64,000 bases of DNA from Sialis fuliginosa (GCA_961205875.1 OY540820.1:13020001-13084000); one strand, 5' to 3'; positions 52,801-60,770 are shown, counted from the stretch's first letter. Notes: generated by a model not told the origin, from the sequence alone. A program made the numbers and translations.

Positions 52801-53181
52801 TACTAATGTTTTGATATTTTTAGAACCGCGGTATTTACATGTTCCGTTTAGATGAAGAGCGTGTGGTAGATGCTACCCTTTGTGGTGGATTAGCACGTTA
52901 TATTAATCATTCTTGTAATCCAAACTGTGTTGCTGAAATAGTTGAAGTCGATAGAGATCTACGTATTATTATTTTTGCAAAAAGAAGAATCAACCGAGGA
53001 GAAGAAGTAATTATTTTGTTATATAATATTATTTTAGTTTAGTCATCAAACATATATTTATATATTTTAATGATTTGTTTATTTTTAGTTGGCATACGAC
53101 TACAAATTTGATATTGAAGATGATCAACATAAAATATCTTGCATGTGCGGGGCACCAAATTGCCGTAAATGGATGAATTAA
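24750..53181 (+). CDS. KMT2C: KMT2C/KMT2D (MLL3/4)-type histone H3K4 methyltransferase, complete, 37 exons
   Basis: Thirty-seven exons were chained by hand with GT..AG borders and matching phase, giving 17,874 nt including the stop and 5,957 residues (human KMT2C about 4,911, KMT2D about 5,537). The product is the catalytic subunit of the COMPASS-like complex that monomethylates H3K4 at enhancers in the nucleus. Domains in order are AT-hook, ePHD1, two triple-PHD clusters, HMG box, Q/P-rich middle, LXXLL box, ePHD2, FYRN/FYRC, Win motif and SET/post-SET. Drosophila divides this architecture between Lpt (N-terminal part) and trr (C-terminal part); here it is one gene. The start ATG at 24750 is the first in frame after a TAG at 24738, but extra upstream coding exons cannot be excluded. 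Exon coordinates are in the segment entries that follow. Least certain are the borders of exons 13 and 24, which lack a conserved domain. Confidence 0.93.
25994..27353 (+). other. KMT2C/D exons 3-6: first cluster of three PHD fingers
   Basis: Exons are 25994-26113, 26198-26364, 26951-27141 and 27208-27353. They encode consecutive Cys4-His-Cys3 fingers at about residues 353-397, 400-444 and 447-538. Visible ligands include CMTC..CSTC..H..C, then CQVC..CELC..YHVTC..WKCKCC, then CSDC..CDSC..CPLC..CNYC..VHGTC..CTSC. In KMT2C/D these fingers read histone tails and bind partners. Intron 4 (26365-26950) is AT-rich and holds nothing recognisable. Confidence 0.9.
27417..28667 (+). other. KMT2C/D exons 7-8: second cluster of three PHD fingers
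   Basis: Exon 7 is 27417-28118 and exon 8 is 28397-28667. A basic Lys/Arg/Gly-rich linker ([13 protein letters not shown], a second AT-hook-like run) precedes fingers at about residues 702-750, 750-796 and 796-877. Ligands read CVMC..CSQC..YHPYC..WRCLDC, CEGC..CDDC..YHIYC..WKCKWC and CKNC..CPSC..CAQC..LHANC..CILC. The third finger contains the GLY-Phe-Asn-Ser type insertion seen in KMT2C/D. In KMT2D a finger of this cluster recognises H4 tails; whether that applies here is inference. Confidence 0.9.
28819..31059 (+). other. KMT2C/D exons 9-12: proline-rich linker, acidic segment, HMG box
   Basis: Exons are 28819-29087, 29212-30021, 30103-30472 and 30699-31059. Exon 9 has a Pro-rich run followed by [19 protein letters not shown], a likely nuclear localisation signal. 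Exon 10 carries [19 protein letters not shown], then a basic patch and long Glu/Asp/Ser runs. Exon 12 ends in an HMG box at about residues 1416-1482 ([18 protein letters not shown], then [12 protein letters not shown] and [14 protein letters not shown]), at the place the HMG box occupies in KMT2C/D. All phases agree, ending in phase 0. Confidence 0.88.
31060..31571 (+). other. KMT2C/D intron 12
   Basis: A 512-bp intron between the HMG-box exon and GC-rich exon 13. The last 70 bp are already GC-richer than the rest, so the compositional island begins inside the intron. No repeat was recognised. Confidence 0.65.
31572..32438 (+). other. KMT2C/D exon 13: GC-rich, Q/P-rich cassette-like exon
   Basis: This 867-bp exon (289 codons, phase 0-0, residues about 1483-1771) encodes Ser/Thr/Val/Pro-rich sequence with interrupted Gln runs near 31690-31805. 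It ends in a [16 protein letters not shown] segment and joins exon 14 in frame. Its GC and CpG content are far above the rest of the window. The acceptor is a tandem CAGCAG at 31569-31574, so splicing may include or omit one Gln. The exon lacks a recognised domain and can be skipped without a frameshift. The reading frame stays open for about 100 bp upstream of the chosen acceptor, so a longer exon is possible. Confidence 0.7.
32439..34328 (+). other. KMT2C/D intron 13
   Basis: A 1,890-bp, extremely AT-rich intron joining GC-rich exon 13 to exon 14. I see no conserved exon, transposon end or RNA gene in it. Short open frames are present but have no flanking splice sites of quality and no recognisable sequence. 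Confidence 0.6.
34329..38142 (+). other. KMT2C/D exons 14-23: Q/P-rich middle region with conserved islands
   Basis: Exons are 34329-34464, 35069-35317, 35750-36073, 36154-36401, 36489-36669, 36733-36954, 37163-37322, 37392-37650, 37715-37880 and 37949-38142. Most of the sequence is low-complexity Gln, Pro and Ser. Islands typical of the family are [12 protein letters not shown] in exon 14, [14 protein letters not shown] in exon 19 and [15 protein letters not shown] in exon 20. Exon 23 has a pure run of 8 Gln followed by a Pro-rich [16 protein letters not shown] stretch. All nine internal junctions keep phase, and most of these introns are shorter than 600 bp. Confidence 0.85.
38143..40123 (+). 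other. KMT2C/D intron 23, carrying a MITE
   Basis: A 1,981-bp intron. Apart from the AAGGTA-family MITE at 39428-39926 it is AT-rich and shows no recognisable element. It is the longest intron of the gene and precedes the optional GC-rich exon 24. Confidence 0.65.
39428..39926 (+). mobile_element. MITE family B, copy 4, in KMT2C/D intron 23
   Basis: Starts AAGGTACTGGCACCAGTCTT and proceeds collinearly with copies 2 and 3 to TAGCGGCCATAACTGGTGTA, where the 3' terminus is degraded. It is inserted in sense orientation inside the long intron, 198 bp before GC-rich exon 24. Confidence 0.85.
40124..40240 (+). other. KMT2C/D exon 24: small GC-rich optional exon
   Basis: A 117-bp candidate exon (39 codons, residues about 2485-2523) lies between a CGTGTAG acceptor and a CAG|GTGAGA donor. 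It encodes a Pro/Gly/His-rich peptide ending in RPLLLQ. It is phase 0-0, and exon 23 can also splice directly to exon 25 in frame, so it may be alternatively included. It stands alone between introns of 1,981 and 1,353 bp and is strongly GC-rich. Support comes from an open frame, matching phase and good splice sites, not from recognised homology. Confidence 0.6.
40241..41593 (+). other. KMT2C/D intron 24
   Basis: A 1,353-bp AT-rich intron between optional exon 24 and the conserved exon 25. Nothing recognisable was seen in it. Confidence 0.6.
41594..44005 (+). other. KMT2C/D exons 25-30: conserved coiled-coil and SP-repeat region
   Basis: Exons are 41594-41822, 41954-42282, 42382-42540, 42647-42890, 42951-43450 and 43559-44005. 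Exon 25 opens with [20 protein letters not shown], a KMT2C/D signature that contains an LXXLL motif (LLEELL). Exons 26-27 encode [20 protein letters not shown] and [17 protein letters not shown], a predicted coiled coil strongly conserved in the family. Exon 29 begins [20 protein letters not shown]. Exons 29-30 are Gln-rich and end in repeated Pro-Arg-Ser-Pro-Met blocks, possible proline-directed phosphorylation sites. Confidence 0.88.
44271..50189 (+). other. KMT2C/D exon 31: giant 5.9-kb exon with LXXLL box and N/Q-rich repeat
   Basis: The exon is 5,919 bp (1,973 codons, phase 0-0), far longer than any other here. Near its start it encodes [20 protein letters not shown], an island I associate with KMT2C/trr. 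Long Ser/Thr-rich unstructured sequence follows. An LXXLL nuclear-receptor box, LLKQLL, sits at 48018-48035 (about residues 4409-4414) inside [14 protein letters not shown]; in flies Trr is an ecdysone-receptor coactivator. A Gln/Asn-rich block with a 24-bp minisatellite runs from about 48300 to 49260. The 3' part is conserved again: [40 protein letters not shown] and an acidic end before ePHD2. Confidence 0.9.
48602..49040 (+). repeat. Coding minisatellite, 24-bp unit encoding NIQNQLQS
   Basis: About 16 tandem 24-bp units lie in frame within exon 31, each close to AATATTCAAAATCAACTTCA plus four bases. The translated unit is Ser-Asn-Ile-Gln-Asn-Gln-Leu/Ile-Gln. Central units (about 48660-48920) are almost identical at the DNA level, while units at both ends diverge and grade into irregular Ile-Gln-Ser/Asn-Gln sequence. 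The length keeps the frame. The product is an N/Q-rich, prion-like low-complexity tract within the methyltransferase. Confidence 0.95.
50316..52568 (+). other. KMT2C/D exons 32-34: ePHD2, FYRN, FYRC and Win motif
   Basis: Exons are 50316-50574, 50693-50916 and 50980-52568. Exon 33 has a zinc-binding segment [21 protein letters not shown] typical of KMT2C/D. In exon 34, ePHD2 spans about residues 5446-5551 ([44 protein letters not shown]). FYRN follows at about 5592-5650 ([17 protein letters not shown], then [10 protein letters not shown]). FYRC follows at about 5656-5744 ([20 protein letters not shown]). The WDR5-interaction (Win) motif GAARTE is at 52351-52368, with its key Arg at about residue 5754. 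Confidence 0.95.
52635..53181 (+). other. KMT2C/D exons 35-37: catalytic SET and post-SET domains
   Basis: Exons are 52635-52764, 52824-53006 and 53089-53181. The SET domain begins [20 protein letters not shown] and continues with EYIGEIIR and [10 protein letters not shown]. The cofactor-binding NHSCNPNC is at about residues 5894-5901, followed by [19 protein letters not shown] with both Tyr residues of the active-site channel. Post-SET zinc ligands read CMCGAPNC, and the protein ends RKWMN, the standard KMT2 C-terminus. No key residue is missing, so the enzyme should be active. Confidence 0.97.
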
Positions 53182-54332
53182 GAATGGAAATCTAGAAAAT
53201 GTTTTATAATAATTAAAGTAGTTAGTCCACCGATTAGTTAATGTGTGCAAAGTTTAATCGAAGTTGTAAAATCTATTTTCTCAAATTTATATCAGTAAGT
53301 AGTGCGTGAAATGTGAATAGATAACAATTGTATTATTTTTTTAATTGCGTCGTTCAGTGTTGACCGTTTTTCAAAACGACGTTCATTAAACAATTTTTTA
53401 TAAGTGCCATTTAGCATACGAACTCTTAACATTCCTTACACCAAACAGATAAAATCGTATAAACACTGGTTTTAACTCGCCTTTATTATTTTTTATTTAG
53501 AATTGACAATAACATGATCATTGCTTTTTTTCAAAAGAAATTTTATTTTATTGGAAATTATTTTTTGTTCTTTATAAACTATATTTTGTGGAATATATAA
53601 TGAATTTAAAAAAAATTGATTGAATGAAATTATATTTCAGTATTGAATTTCTACTATTTTTAAATTATTTTAATTATGCTTCATTTTTTATTTTTTATAT
53701 TTTTAGTATTTTGCAGTGTAAATTAAGAGATATTTAATTGTTATATTTTTTTATCCTCTTTTCATATTACATTTACAAAAATTTTTATATATGATATATT
53801 TTTTTAAATGAATCATTATTACAATTTTTTTTATATCATAATTATTAAAGTTTTTTACACTGCAACTTTTAAATAATTTTATCACTATTTTATTTACTTA
53901 AATTTTTTAAATTAGTGCTTTATTTAAATTATATATTGACAAAACAATTTGTACGAATAAAAGCTACATTTTCAGTTGTCAATGAATAATAAAAAATATA
54001 TTAATCATGTATGTTAAAATAAAATGAGACTTAATATTTAATTATTAATACAATATATATTTTTTGATTACAGTTAAATAGAGATTTTAATAAATTTTTA
54101 CTTTTTATTTGACTGAAAATCAAAAATATAGTGAAATTGATGTTGAATTGCGAAGAATATATTCGTTTGTAAAAATTAGGAAGAAGTAACAAAACTTATG
54201 GGCATTTTTATCGTAAAAGAAAATAACATGTAATTATTTTTGTTTGATGTTTATATAATAGTTTTTTTATAAACGTATTATGTAACAATTGTAAGTTTTG
54301 TTCTGTAATTGGTATATAATTGTTTCTATATA
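53182..54332 (+). other. KMT2C/D 3' UTR region
   Basis: AT-rich sequence directly after the stop codon with no open frame. The first canonical AATAAA on the plus strand that I noted is at 53956-53961; more follow near 53987 and 55485. The 3' UTR is therefore probably at least 0.8 kb, and may extend past the transposon relics at 54.3 and 54.6 kb if a distal site is used. Confidence 0.5.
53956..53961 (+). promoter_or_regulatory. Candidate polyadenylation signal for KMT2C/D
   Basis: AATAAA within GTACGAATAAAAGC, about 775 bp after the stop. It is plausible as the proximal signal, but AT-rich DNA gives many chance matches. Confidence 0.35.
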
Positions 54333-54405
54333 CAGTCATACCCTGAGTTATGGGCTCTTTGACATAGTGTGTTCTTCTGTTTGACAGATCTCTAGTGTAT
54401 GACTG
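54333..54405. mobile_element. Tiny mariner/pogo-type relic (73 bp)
   Basis: CAGTCATACCCTGAG at the left and AGTGTATGACTG at the right are inverted copies, each flanked by TA. The length suggests a solo, internally deleted derivative. It may lie in a long 3' UTR form of the KMT2 gene. Confidence 0.6.
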
Positions 54406-54592
54406 TATATTATTGTCAGGTGATTTTGATTGAGATTTTCTTGCACAAACTAATAGGAAATCAAATCACTGGTGCATTTGAATAATTGAATTGTGTTTCA
54501 CAATATCCCACCTAAATTAAACTTATTTGTGAACATAAAATTAGTGCTTGCTTAAGTGGTCTAATGCTGCATTTACAAAATGTAAATTAAAT

Positions 54593-54811
54593 CAGGGCTT
54601 CGAACCGTTGTTTTTTTTGTTCCGGTTTTCCTTCCGAAAAAAATAACAGTTTTTTCGGTTCAGCTCCGAGTGATTAATTATAAAATTTTTTTATTTGTTT
54701 TAAATAAATTTTTTCTTCCATAATTCAGAACTTTTCATGGTACTTGTATGATAGCCCGAACGACAATCGAAGTTTTTCCGGTTTTCAGTTCAGTTCTGGT
54801 TCGAAGCCCTG
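54593..54811. mobile_element. hAT-type MITE with perfect 8-bp target-site duplication (219 bp)
   Basis: Terminal inverted repeats CAGGGCTTCGAACC and GGTTCGAAGCCCTG are perfect over 14 bp. Direct repeats AATTAAAT at 54585-54592 and 54812-54819 are identical. The interior has a second inverted pair around GTTCCGGTTTTCC. It lies 1.4 kb past the KMT2 stop. No coding capacity. Confidence 0.92.
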
Positions 54812-54819
54812 AATTAAAT

Positions 54820-56389
54820 CTTTGAATCAACAGTTTAAGAGTTATTTTATTTATTTAAATTTTGTGAAGAGAATCTTAATTTAAAGTCTTTTTTATTTAA
54901 TTAAAAATGATTTACCTATGTAACAACTGAAAAATATCGTTTGAGTAAAAGAATCGTTATTATTTGTTCTGTACAAGTTATTTTTAAGTGTTTTTTTTTT
55001 AAAAGAATCCAATGTTGTCAGTAGTTATAACTTGCTGTATACATATAAAGCAATATTAGAGTTATTTATTTTTTATAATATATATTTATTGTTGTAAATA
55101 CTAACACAATGTTCTAAAAAAACGTAACCTCAATTTATAAAATATATTGTGATAAGATTGCACATTTTAAAAAGTATTTTTTTTCATTTGTCACATTGTT
55201 ATACATGCAATTTACTAATATACGTGAAGTATTTTATCATGTAATGTATGTGGTTTCCGTTCTTCGAGTGGTATTTCTTTGTATAGTAATAACTATCTTT
55301 TACTCAGCGATTAGGCAAAAAATCATGTGATGTTTTGCTTTTTGAGCGGTTTGGTATTTACTGTGCAATCATGAAATTATCTTCGGTACGAAGGTAAAAT
55401 GTTAATGTAAGTATAGTTAATGTTATCACATAATGTATAGTGTGAAATGAAAATAGAATCATGTATAGACTGTAAATAAATATATTATTTGAATTTTATT
55501 TTAAAGTCAGTTCATGTAATATAACCTATATTTATATTTTTATCACAACAAAAAAGGACGGATGCACAATTTTGACATAACCTAACTTCATTAATTGTGT
55601 ACTTTTCTTTGATGCTACTTTTTATAAATTAATGACCTAATATTTAGTTGTGTATATTGTTTTAGATATATTGTAAAGTGTGTGGTGTATATATTTTTTA
55701 TTTCTAATGGTAATTTATGTGTATTAATGTATTAATAAATATTATATGATACATGGAGTTAAGATTTGGCTCAAAAGTGTGTCACTGTCCTTATCGAATA
55801 CATTTGGGACCAAAATACCAAGTGTCTGTACCCTGTTTTTACTGGATGCTGTAATAACAAGCATTGTATGTTTGTATTTATATAGATATTGCAGGAAAAA
55901 TAAATAGTTTATTCACAAATTTTTGTACATATGTAATATTTTCTATAACGTTTTTGTTAAACCTTTTTTGATAATATTATTAAGTTTAAAAAGTTTGGGT
56001 TTTATTTATATATTTTTAATATGAATGGGCTGGGCTCGGCAAGGGTTACATTTTTATATTTATAAAATCAAAATGAATTTTTTTATGAAATCAATAAGGT
56101 TTGATTTCTAGCTATACATCTGTGATCTGTATTTATCTCTATAGCCATTTTGTTAGGATAGACAAAAAGTAGATGAGCATAAATTAATAGATCAGTGGCG
56201 AAGCGTCCATGGAAGTAGGGGAGGCAGTGCTTCCCTTACTTTATGGGTAAATTAATACAAATATGTGTTTTCAGTTAATAAATAATTTAAAAATATTATT
56301 AGAATATTCATCTTTATGCACAACTCAAACATTTTAACCAATAGCATTTAATATTAATTTACACGCTCCACTATAAAACTATAATACCT
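54820..56389. other. AT-rich DNA downstream of KMT2C/D
   Basis: Holds distal AATAAA hexamers (for example near 55485 and 55733) that could end a long 3' UTR. At 56193 CAGTGGCGAAGCGTCCATGG resembles an hAT-type terminus, but I could not find its partner. No gene seen. Confidence 0.45.
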
Positions 56390-57121
56390 CTACGACTTAT
56401 TTTCTTGTATTTAAATCGATATTTGTATGAGAAGTTGAAGTTTCACTAAAAATTTTCGAGTTTTTGATTTCGTTAAAAGTATGTTTATTGTATAGAAAAT
56501 GACGTGAAAAGTTGAATGCTTCAAACCGCAGGCCTGTATCTTAAACCGTTCTCGAGATATAGCCTCTCAAAGTTTCAATTTTTTCAAAATTTTGAAGAAA
56601 AATGGCCCTAACTTTTGAACGCGTGGTCGAAATTGATTTTAGTTGACGGATTTGGAATTAGCGTATCAAAATCTATATAATGACATGTATAATACCTTAA
56701 AACTCGAAAAAAAAAAATTCGCGAAAAATCGAAAAAATTCAAAGGGGTATACCTTAAAAAAATGTCGATTTTTGGCAAAAAAATTTTTGTCGGATTTTAA
56801 AGTATTATACATGTCATTATATAGATTTTGACACGCTGATTTCAAATCCGTCAACTAAAATCAATTCCGACCACGCGTTCAAAAGTTATTCCATTTTTTC
56901 TCCAAAAATTTGAAAAAACTAAAACTTTGAGAGGCTATATCTCGAGAACGGTTTGAGATACAGATCTGCGGTTTGAAACAAACAACTTTTCACGTCATTT
57001 TCTATACAATAAACATACTTTTAACGAAATCAAAAATCAAATTTTTTTAGTGAAATTTCATGCAGTGAACTTCAACTTGTCATACAAATATCGACTAAAA
57101 TACAAGAAAATAAGACGTAGA
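56390..57121. repeat. Long fold-back palindrome (~730 bp)
   Basis: Left and right arms of about 350 bp are inverted copies. Examples are TACGACTTATTTTCTTGTAT against ATACAAGAAAATAAGACGTA, and ACCGTTCTCGAGATATAGCC against GGCTATATCTCGAGAACGGT. The centre is near 56755. Opposed 62-residue frames on both strands translate almost identically (starting MTDL), as a palindrome requires, so they are not genes. Confidence 0.93.
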
Positions 57122-58046
57122 CTCATTTAGTTACTATATAAATATATAAGAATTTATTTAAAAAATTAATTTAATTTCCAAATAAATATGTTTTTCGGTA
57201 ATAAATATCGGTTATCGTTTGGTGATATGTGGGCCCCTATCGATCGCGGGGCCCTGGGCACGTGCCCAGAGTGCCCAGTGGGAAAGAGGGGCCTGTTGAT
57301 AGGGAAATTCTAACCCCAGTATCCTTTTGGATTCAACATTGCTCTTGCAAAAATGATAGTGTAGATAAATTTCATTAAAAATTAAACAAAATTACATGAC
57401 TTATGAACAAATAAATGTGATCCACAGGAAAGATAATAGAAAATAAAATTAAAGAAAACACCTAAATTTAAACAGTTCTGCACTGCTCCAAGACAGTGGT
57501 GGACTAAGGAAGATTGATACCCCAAAAAACTTTTTTTTCGTTATCACTTCAATTTTGGCGATTCCTAAAAATTAGTTTTACGCCCTCCTGGAGTTTTTTT
57601 TAGTCATCATGTCACTTTTTAATCTTCATTAAACTCTTTTATCTCATTTTGGCACCCTCCTGTACTCTGGCACCATGGGTGGCCCTTTTTTTAACTTCGC
57701 CAATTGTTTTCAATTAAAAAAAATTCAATATATAATTTAATGACTTTTTTTCGGTATTTCAATTAAAAAAAAAGCAATGGTTATATGAATTAAGTACTTT
57801 TCTTTACTTTTACACTTCCCAAAATTTTCAATTGAATGACATTGATCAATCTTCGGTTTCGGTAAAGCCTTCAGCCTTATTTTGGCCGAAGCCGACTGTT
57901 GGCGCCAATGCCTTTTGAAAAATAATTACCATACTATTAATTTTATATTTTGGCGCGCGACGTGATTTTATTACCCATCGAGAGAGGGCGTTACCATGCG
58001 CTCTAGAGACCTCACGAACAGGTCGAAACAAGAGCGCTTTTGACAT
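57122..58046. other. Intergenic DNA with eroded GC-ended element fragments
   Basis: Includes the GC-rich block CGGGGCCCTGGGCACGTGCC (about 57247), an hAT-like CAGTGGTGGACTAAGG at about 57495, and GCACCCTCCTGTACTCTGGC (about 57652). These look like pieces of old DNA transposons without pairable ends. No gene seen. Confidence 0.4.
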
Positions 58047-58047
58047 A

Positions 58048-58486
58048 CAGTAAAACCCCGTTTAACGCAGGGGATACGTTCCAGAAAATACTAGCGCTAA
58101 ATGAAGCAGTGTTAAAAAGGGTTATCTTAACATGTAAATAATATGTTAAATAACGATTAAAAAAGATTAATTTGTAACAATACATGTCGTAAATTTTAAA
58201 TGCAAATAATGTTAATATGTCATAAAATATTTTTTTAATACTTTTATGTTTAATATCAATATTTTAATAATAAGTATTCATGAAAACAAAAAATATTTGA
58301 GTGATTATGTTAATGTGGAAGGTTCTTCATCATTTGGCACTTTTTTTTTAATAAAGGCACTTTATGTTCATACAATATGAAAAATTGCGCTTGAGCGATG
58401 AAATTAATATAAATGAAAAATTAATAAAAAAAAGTAGTCGGAAAAAACCGTGTTAAATTGAAATAGCGTTAAACGAGGTCTTACTG
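58048..58486. mobile_element. pogo/Tigger-like MITE (439 bp)
   Basis: Begins CAGTAAAACCCCGTTTAACG after TA and ends CGTTAAACGAGGTCTTACTG, giving terminal inverted repeats of about 21 bp with three mismatches. This CAGT(A)AAACC..TTTAACG type is typical of Tigger/pogo elements. The right TA duplication appears eroded to TG. No transposase frame remains. Confidence 0.8.
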
Positions 58487-59034
58487 TGTATGGTTGCAAA
58501 CACTTTAAAAAAAACTTTTCAATGACCAAACGCGGTGAATAATCGACCACCAGGGCCGTAACTAGAGGTTCTGAGGCCCCTGGACAGTAAGTCTCCGAGG
58601 GGCACTCACTATACCTATGCAAAATATAAATATAAAAATTGAAGACCTTTTTTTTCATTGCTACATCAGTCTACAATTTTTACTTGTTACTAATTTTAAT
58701 GACTTTTTTTGTTCCTTAATCTTGGCGACCCCAATTTTTACACTGTTGCGGGGCTATAGCAAAAAGCCAGAAGCTTAGAAAATTTGGAAGGTCTAGCAAT
58801 ATTTAAGACGGCCCTCTCAAAAATAAAAAAAGGTTTGCAACTCAGGGGATAAGGTGGCAAAAAATATATTAAAGCTCGCGGGGCCCCTGATTTTTTGCCA
58901 ATCCAGCCATCGTTTAATTATGTCACTAGGGTTCTGCGATATAATAGGTAAGTAAGTATACTTTCTTTGTCGCCACCTAATCATCGGACAATGAGCTATT
59001 ACCTAAGCGTTTTTTAAAGGGGTGCAAAATTTGT
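58487..59034. other. Intergenic DNA with CAGGGCCGTAAC-type element fragment
   Basis: CAGGGCCGTAACTAGAGGTT near 58552 opens a GC-ended repeat whose interior (GACCTTTTTTTTCATTGCTA, then TTTTAATGACTTTTTTTGTT) is echoed near 60,225 and 61,660. GGGGCCCCTGATTTTTTGCC near 58880 may be the other end. Related eroded family, borders uncertain. Confidence 0.5.
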
Positions 59035-59042
59035 AGTTACAC

Positions 59043-59444
59043 CAGCAATTCTCAACCCGTGGAGCGCGTGATAAAACTATCGAGAAAAAATATTATTAAA
59101 AAATTTATTTAATTTCCTGAAAGAAAAGCAATAAAATACATTCTTAAAAAATAAAATACATGTTTAAATTTACACTGATATAATACACTTACGAATAGAA
59201 TTGTGCCAGTAATCAGTTTTGGACAATGTATACATATTTAATAATTAACTTATGAATATTAAATTAAAAACAAGATTAATAATTATTAGTGACTCCCTTG
59301 GGCCCGACTTGCAGAGCAAAGTTTTTCGAAAGAAGGTTTAATATTAGATATTAATTTCAGTGAAAATTATTGTATGGGGGGGGGGGGGGATGAGAATTCT
59401 GATTGAAAATTGGGTCGCAAATACTAAAAGGTTGAGAAACGCTG
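59043..59444. mobile_element. hAT-type MITE with 8-bp target-site duplication (402 bp)
   Basis: Starts CAGCAATTCTCAACCCGTGG and ends AAAGGTTGAGAAACGCTG, inverted repeats of the classical hAT CAG..TTCTCAACC type. Flanks AGTTACAC (59035-59042) and AGTTCCAC (59445-59452) match at 7 of 8 positions. The interior contains a run of about ten G at 59377 and no transposase. Confidence 0.9.
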
Positions 59445-59452
59445 AGTTCCAC

Positions 59453-60168
59453 CATTGTGACCCCTTATACCCCCATTTGGTTGAAGATATAATACTGTCC
59501 GACTTAGGTTATTTAGAAATTTTACCTTATCCTGAAACTTGTCACCCTTTTTGCAAATTTTGCTACCCAAAAGCATATCAACAAATCCGGCATTGTTAAT
59601 AATAGATATAATAAATAAATGAAAAAAAAATAATGAATTAAAATTTATAAAATAAAATCACTTAATACGTTCCTGTATGTTATTTAAAAAAAATGCTTGA
59701 TGTTTAAGTAAACACGTGCGCACACAATACACAGTAGTATTTGTATAGTTGTGTTGGTACGCGTACGCTATGAGTTTGCAGCCGTTTGATTGGTCTATGT
59801 GTCTAGCGCGCGGCCGCCTCTTATCTGTTTCCTAATATTCTATTGGAGTAGAGGCACTGCTGGAGATGGAGCGAGTGTACAGTCACTGTTTAGGGCATTT
59901 ACATATTGGTTGCAATTTCGATGTAGTTTTTGCAACAACGAAATTTGATGTGCATTTTTTGGTATGGGATTATTTTTCTTAGATAATTTATTACGTTCGC
60001 ATATAAAATGTGAAATGTTGGTAATTGTAATAATTAATACGCTCTATTATTATTTATTTGATCTATAATTTTTAAATTTCCATAAAAAATATAAAAAGGA
60101 ATGAAAACCAGAAATTTTTTAAGTTAGAAAAATTTATGCACACTTAAACAAAAAATTGAAAAACTAGA
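59453..60168. other. Intergenic DNA with a CpG-rich, promoter-like block
   Basis: Bases 59710-59960 are CpG-rich (GTACGCGTACGCTATG, TAGCGCGCGGCCGCCTCTTA) and hold two inverted CCAAT boxes (GATTGGTC, CTATTGGAG). This could be the promoter of a gene beyond the window or a transposon remnant. No downstream coding exon was found. Confidence 0.3.
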
Positions 60169-60448
60169 TCGGGGTCGTACCTAGAGGCTCGGGGGTCCCA
60201 GTATATGCAAAAATAAAAATTGAAGACCTTTTTTTGATCCTAACATATTTTACATTTGTTGCTGATTTTGATTTTAATGACCTTTTTTTCGTTGCTAATT
60301 TGAAATTTTACACAACGAAAAAATGGTCATTAAAATCAAAATTAGTAATAAGTGTAAAATGTTTAATATTTTTTTTCAATTTGCATTTTTTATTTTATTT
60401 TTTTTATTTTGTTCTTGCTCAAATTTTTACGCTGCCAAACTTTTTTAA
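60169..60448. repeat. GC-ended repeat fragment with internal inverted repeat
   Basis: GGGGTCGTACCTAGAGGCTC resembles the 58552 repeat start. The interior TTTTAATGACCTTTTTTTCG and CGAAAAAATGGTCATTAAAA form an inverted repeat around 60270-60335. Borders uncertain. Confidence 0.5.
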
Positions 60449-60770
60449 AAAATATAGCTTACATCATTAACTTTAAGACTATCAAATGCCCTAAGACCTT
60501 CGAGAACTCCTTCCCCTATTATGAACAAATTAAAATTGATAAATTAACAAATAAGTTGAATAATTAATATCTCAGCTTGGCGCGATCCTACAGACTCAAA
60601 CTTTTTTTTAAAATATAGCTTACATCATTAACTTTAAGACTATCAAATGCCCTAAGACCGTCGAGACCTCCTTCCCCTATTATGAACAAATTAAAATTGA
60701 TAATTTAACAAATAAGATATGAATTATTCAACTTATTTGTGAATTTATCAATTTTCGGTGATTTTTTAAC
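60449..60770 (-). repeat. 161-bp tandem unit, locus 2 (inverted)
   Basis: AATATAGCTTACATCATTAA occurs at 60451 and 60612, exactly 161 bp apart. Each is followed by CTATCAAATGCCCTAAGACC and CTCCTTCCCCTATTATGAAC. The linker AATATCTCAGCTTGGCGCGA is the reverse complement of the unit at 10.8 kb. The distal end carries an extra inverted TTATTCAACTTATTTGTGAA. Confidence 0.85.

Noticed and set aside
54793..54811. tRNA T-loop-like GGTTCGAAGCC
   Set aside because: It is the terminal inverted repeat of the hAT MITE, with no cloverleaf around it.
56643..56854. Opposed 62-residue frames with nearly the same protein (MTDL..)
   Set aside because: They arise because the sequence is a palindrome; both strands read the same. 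No gene evidence.
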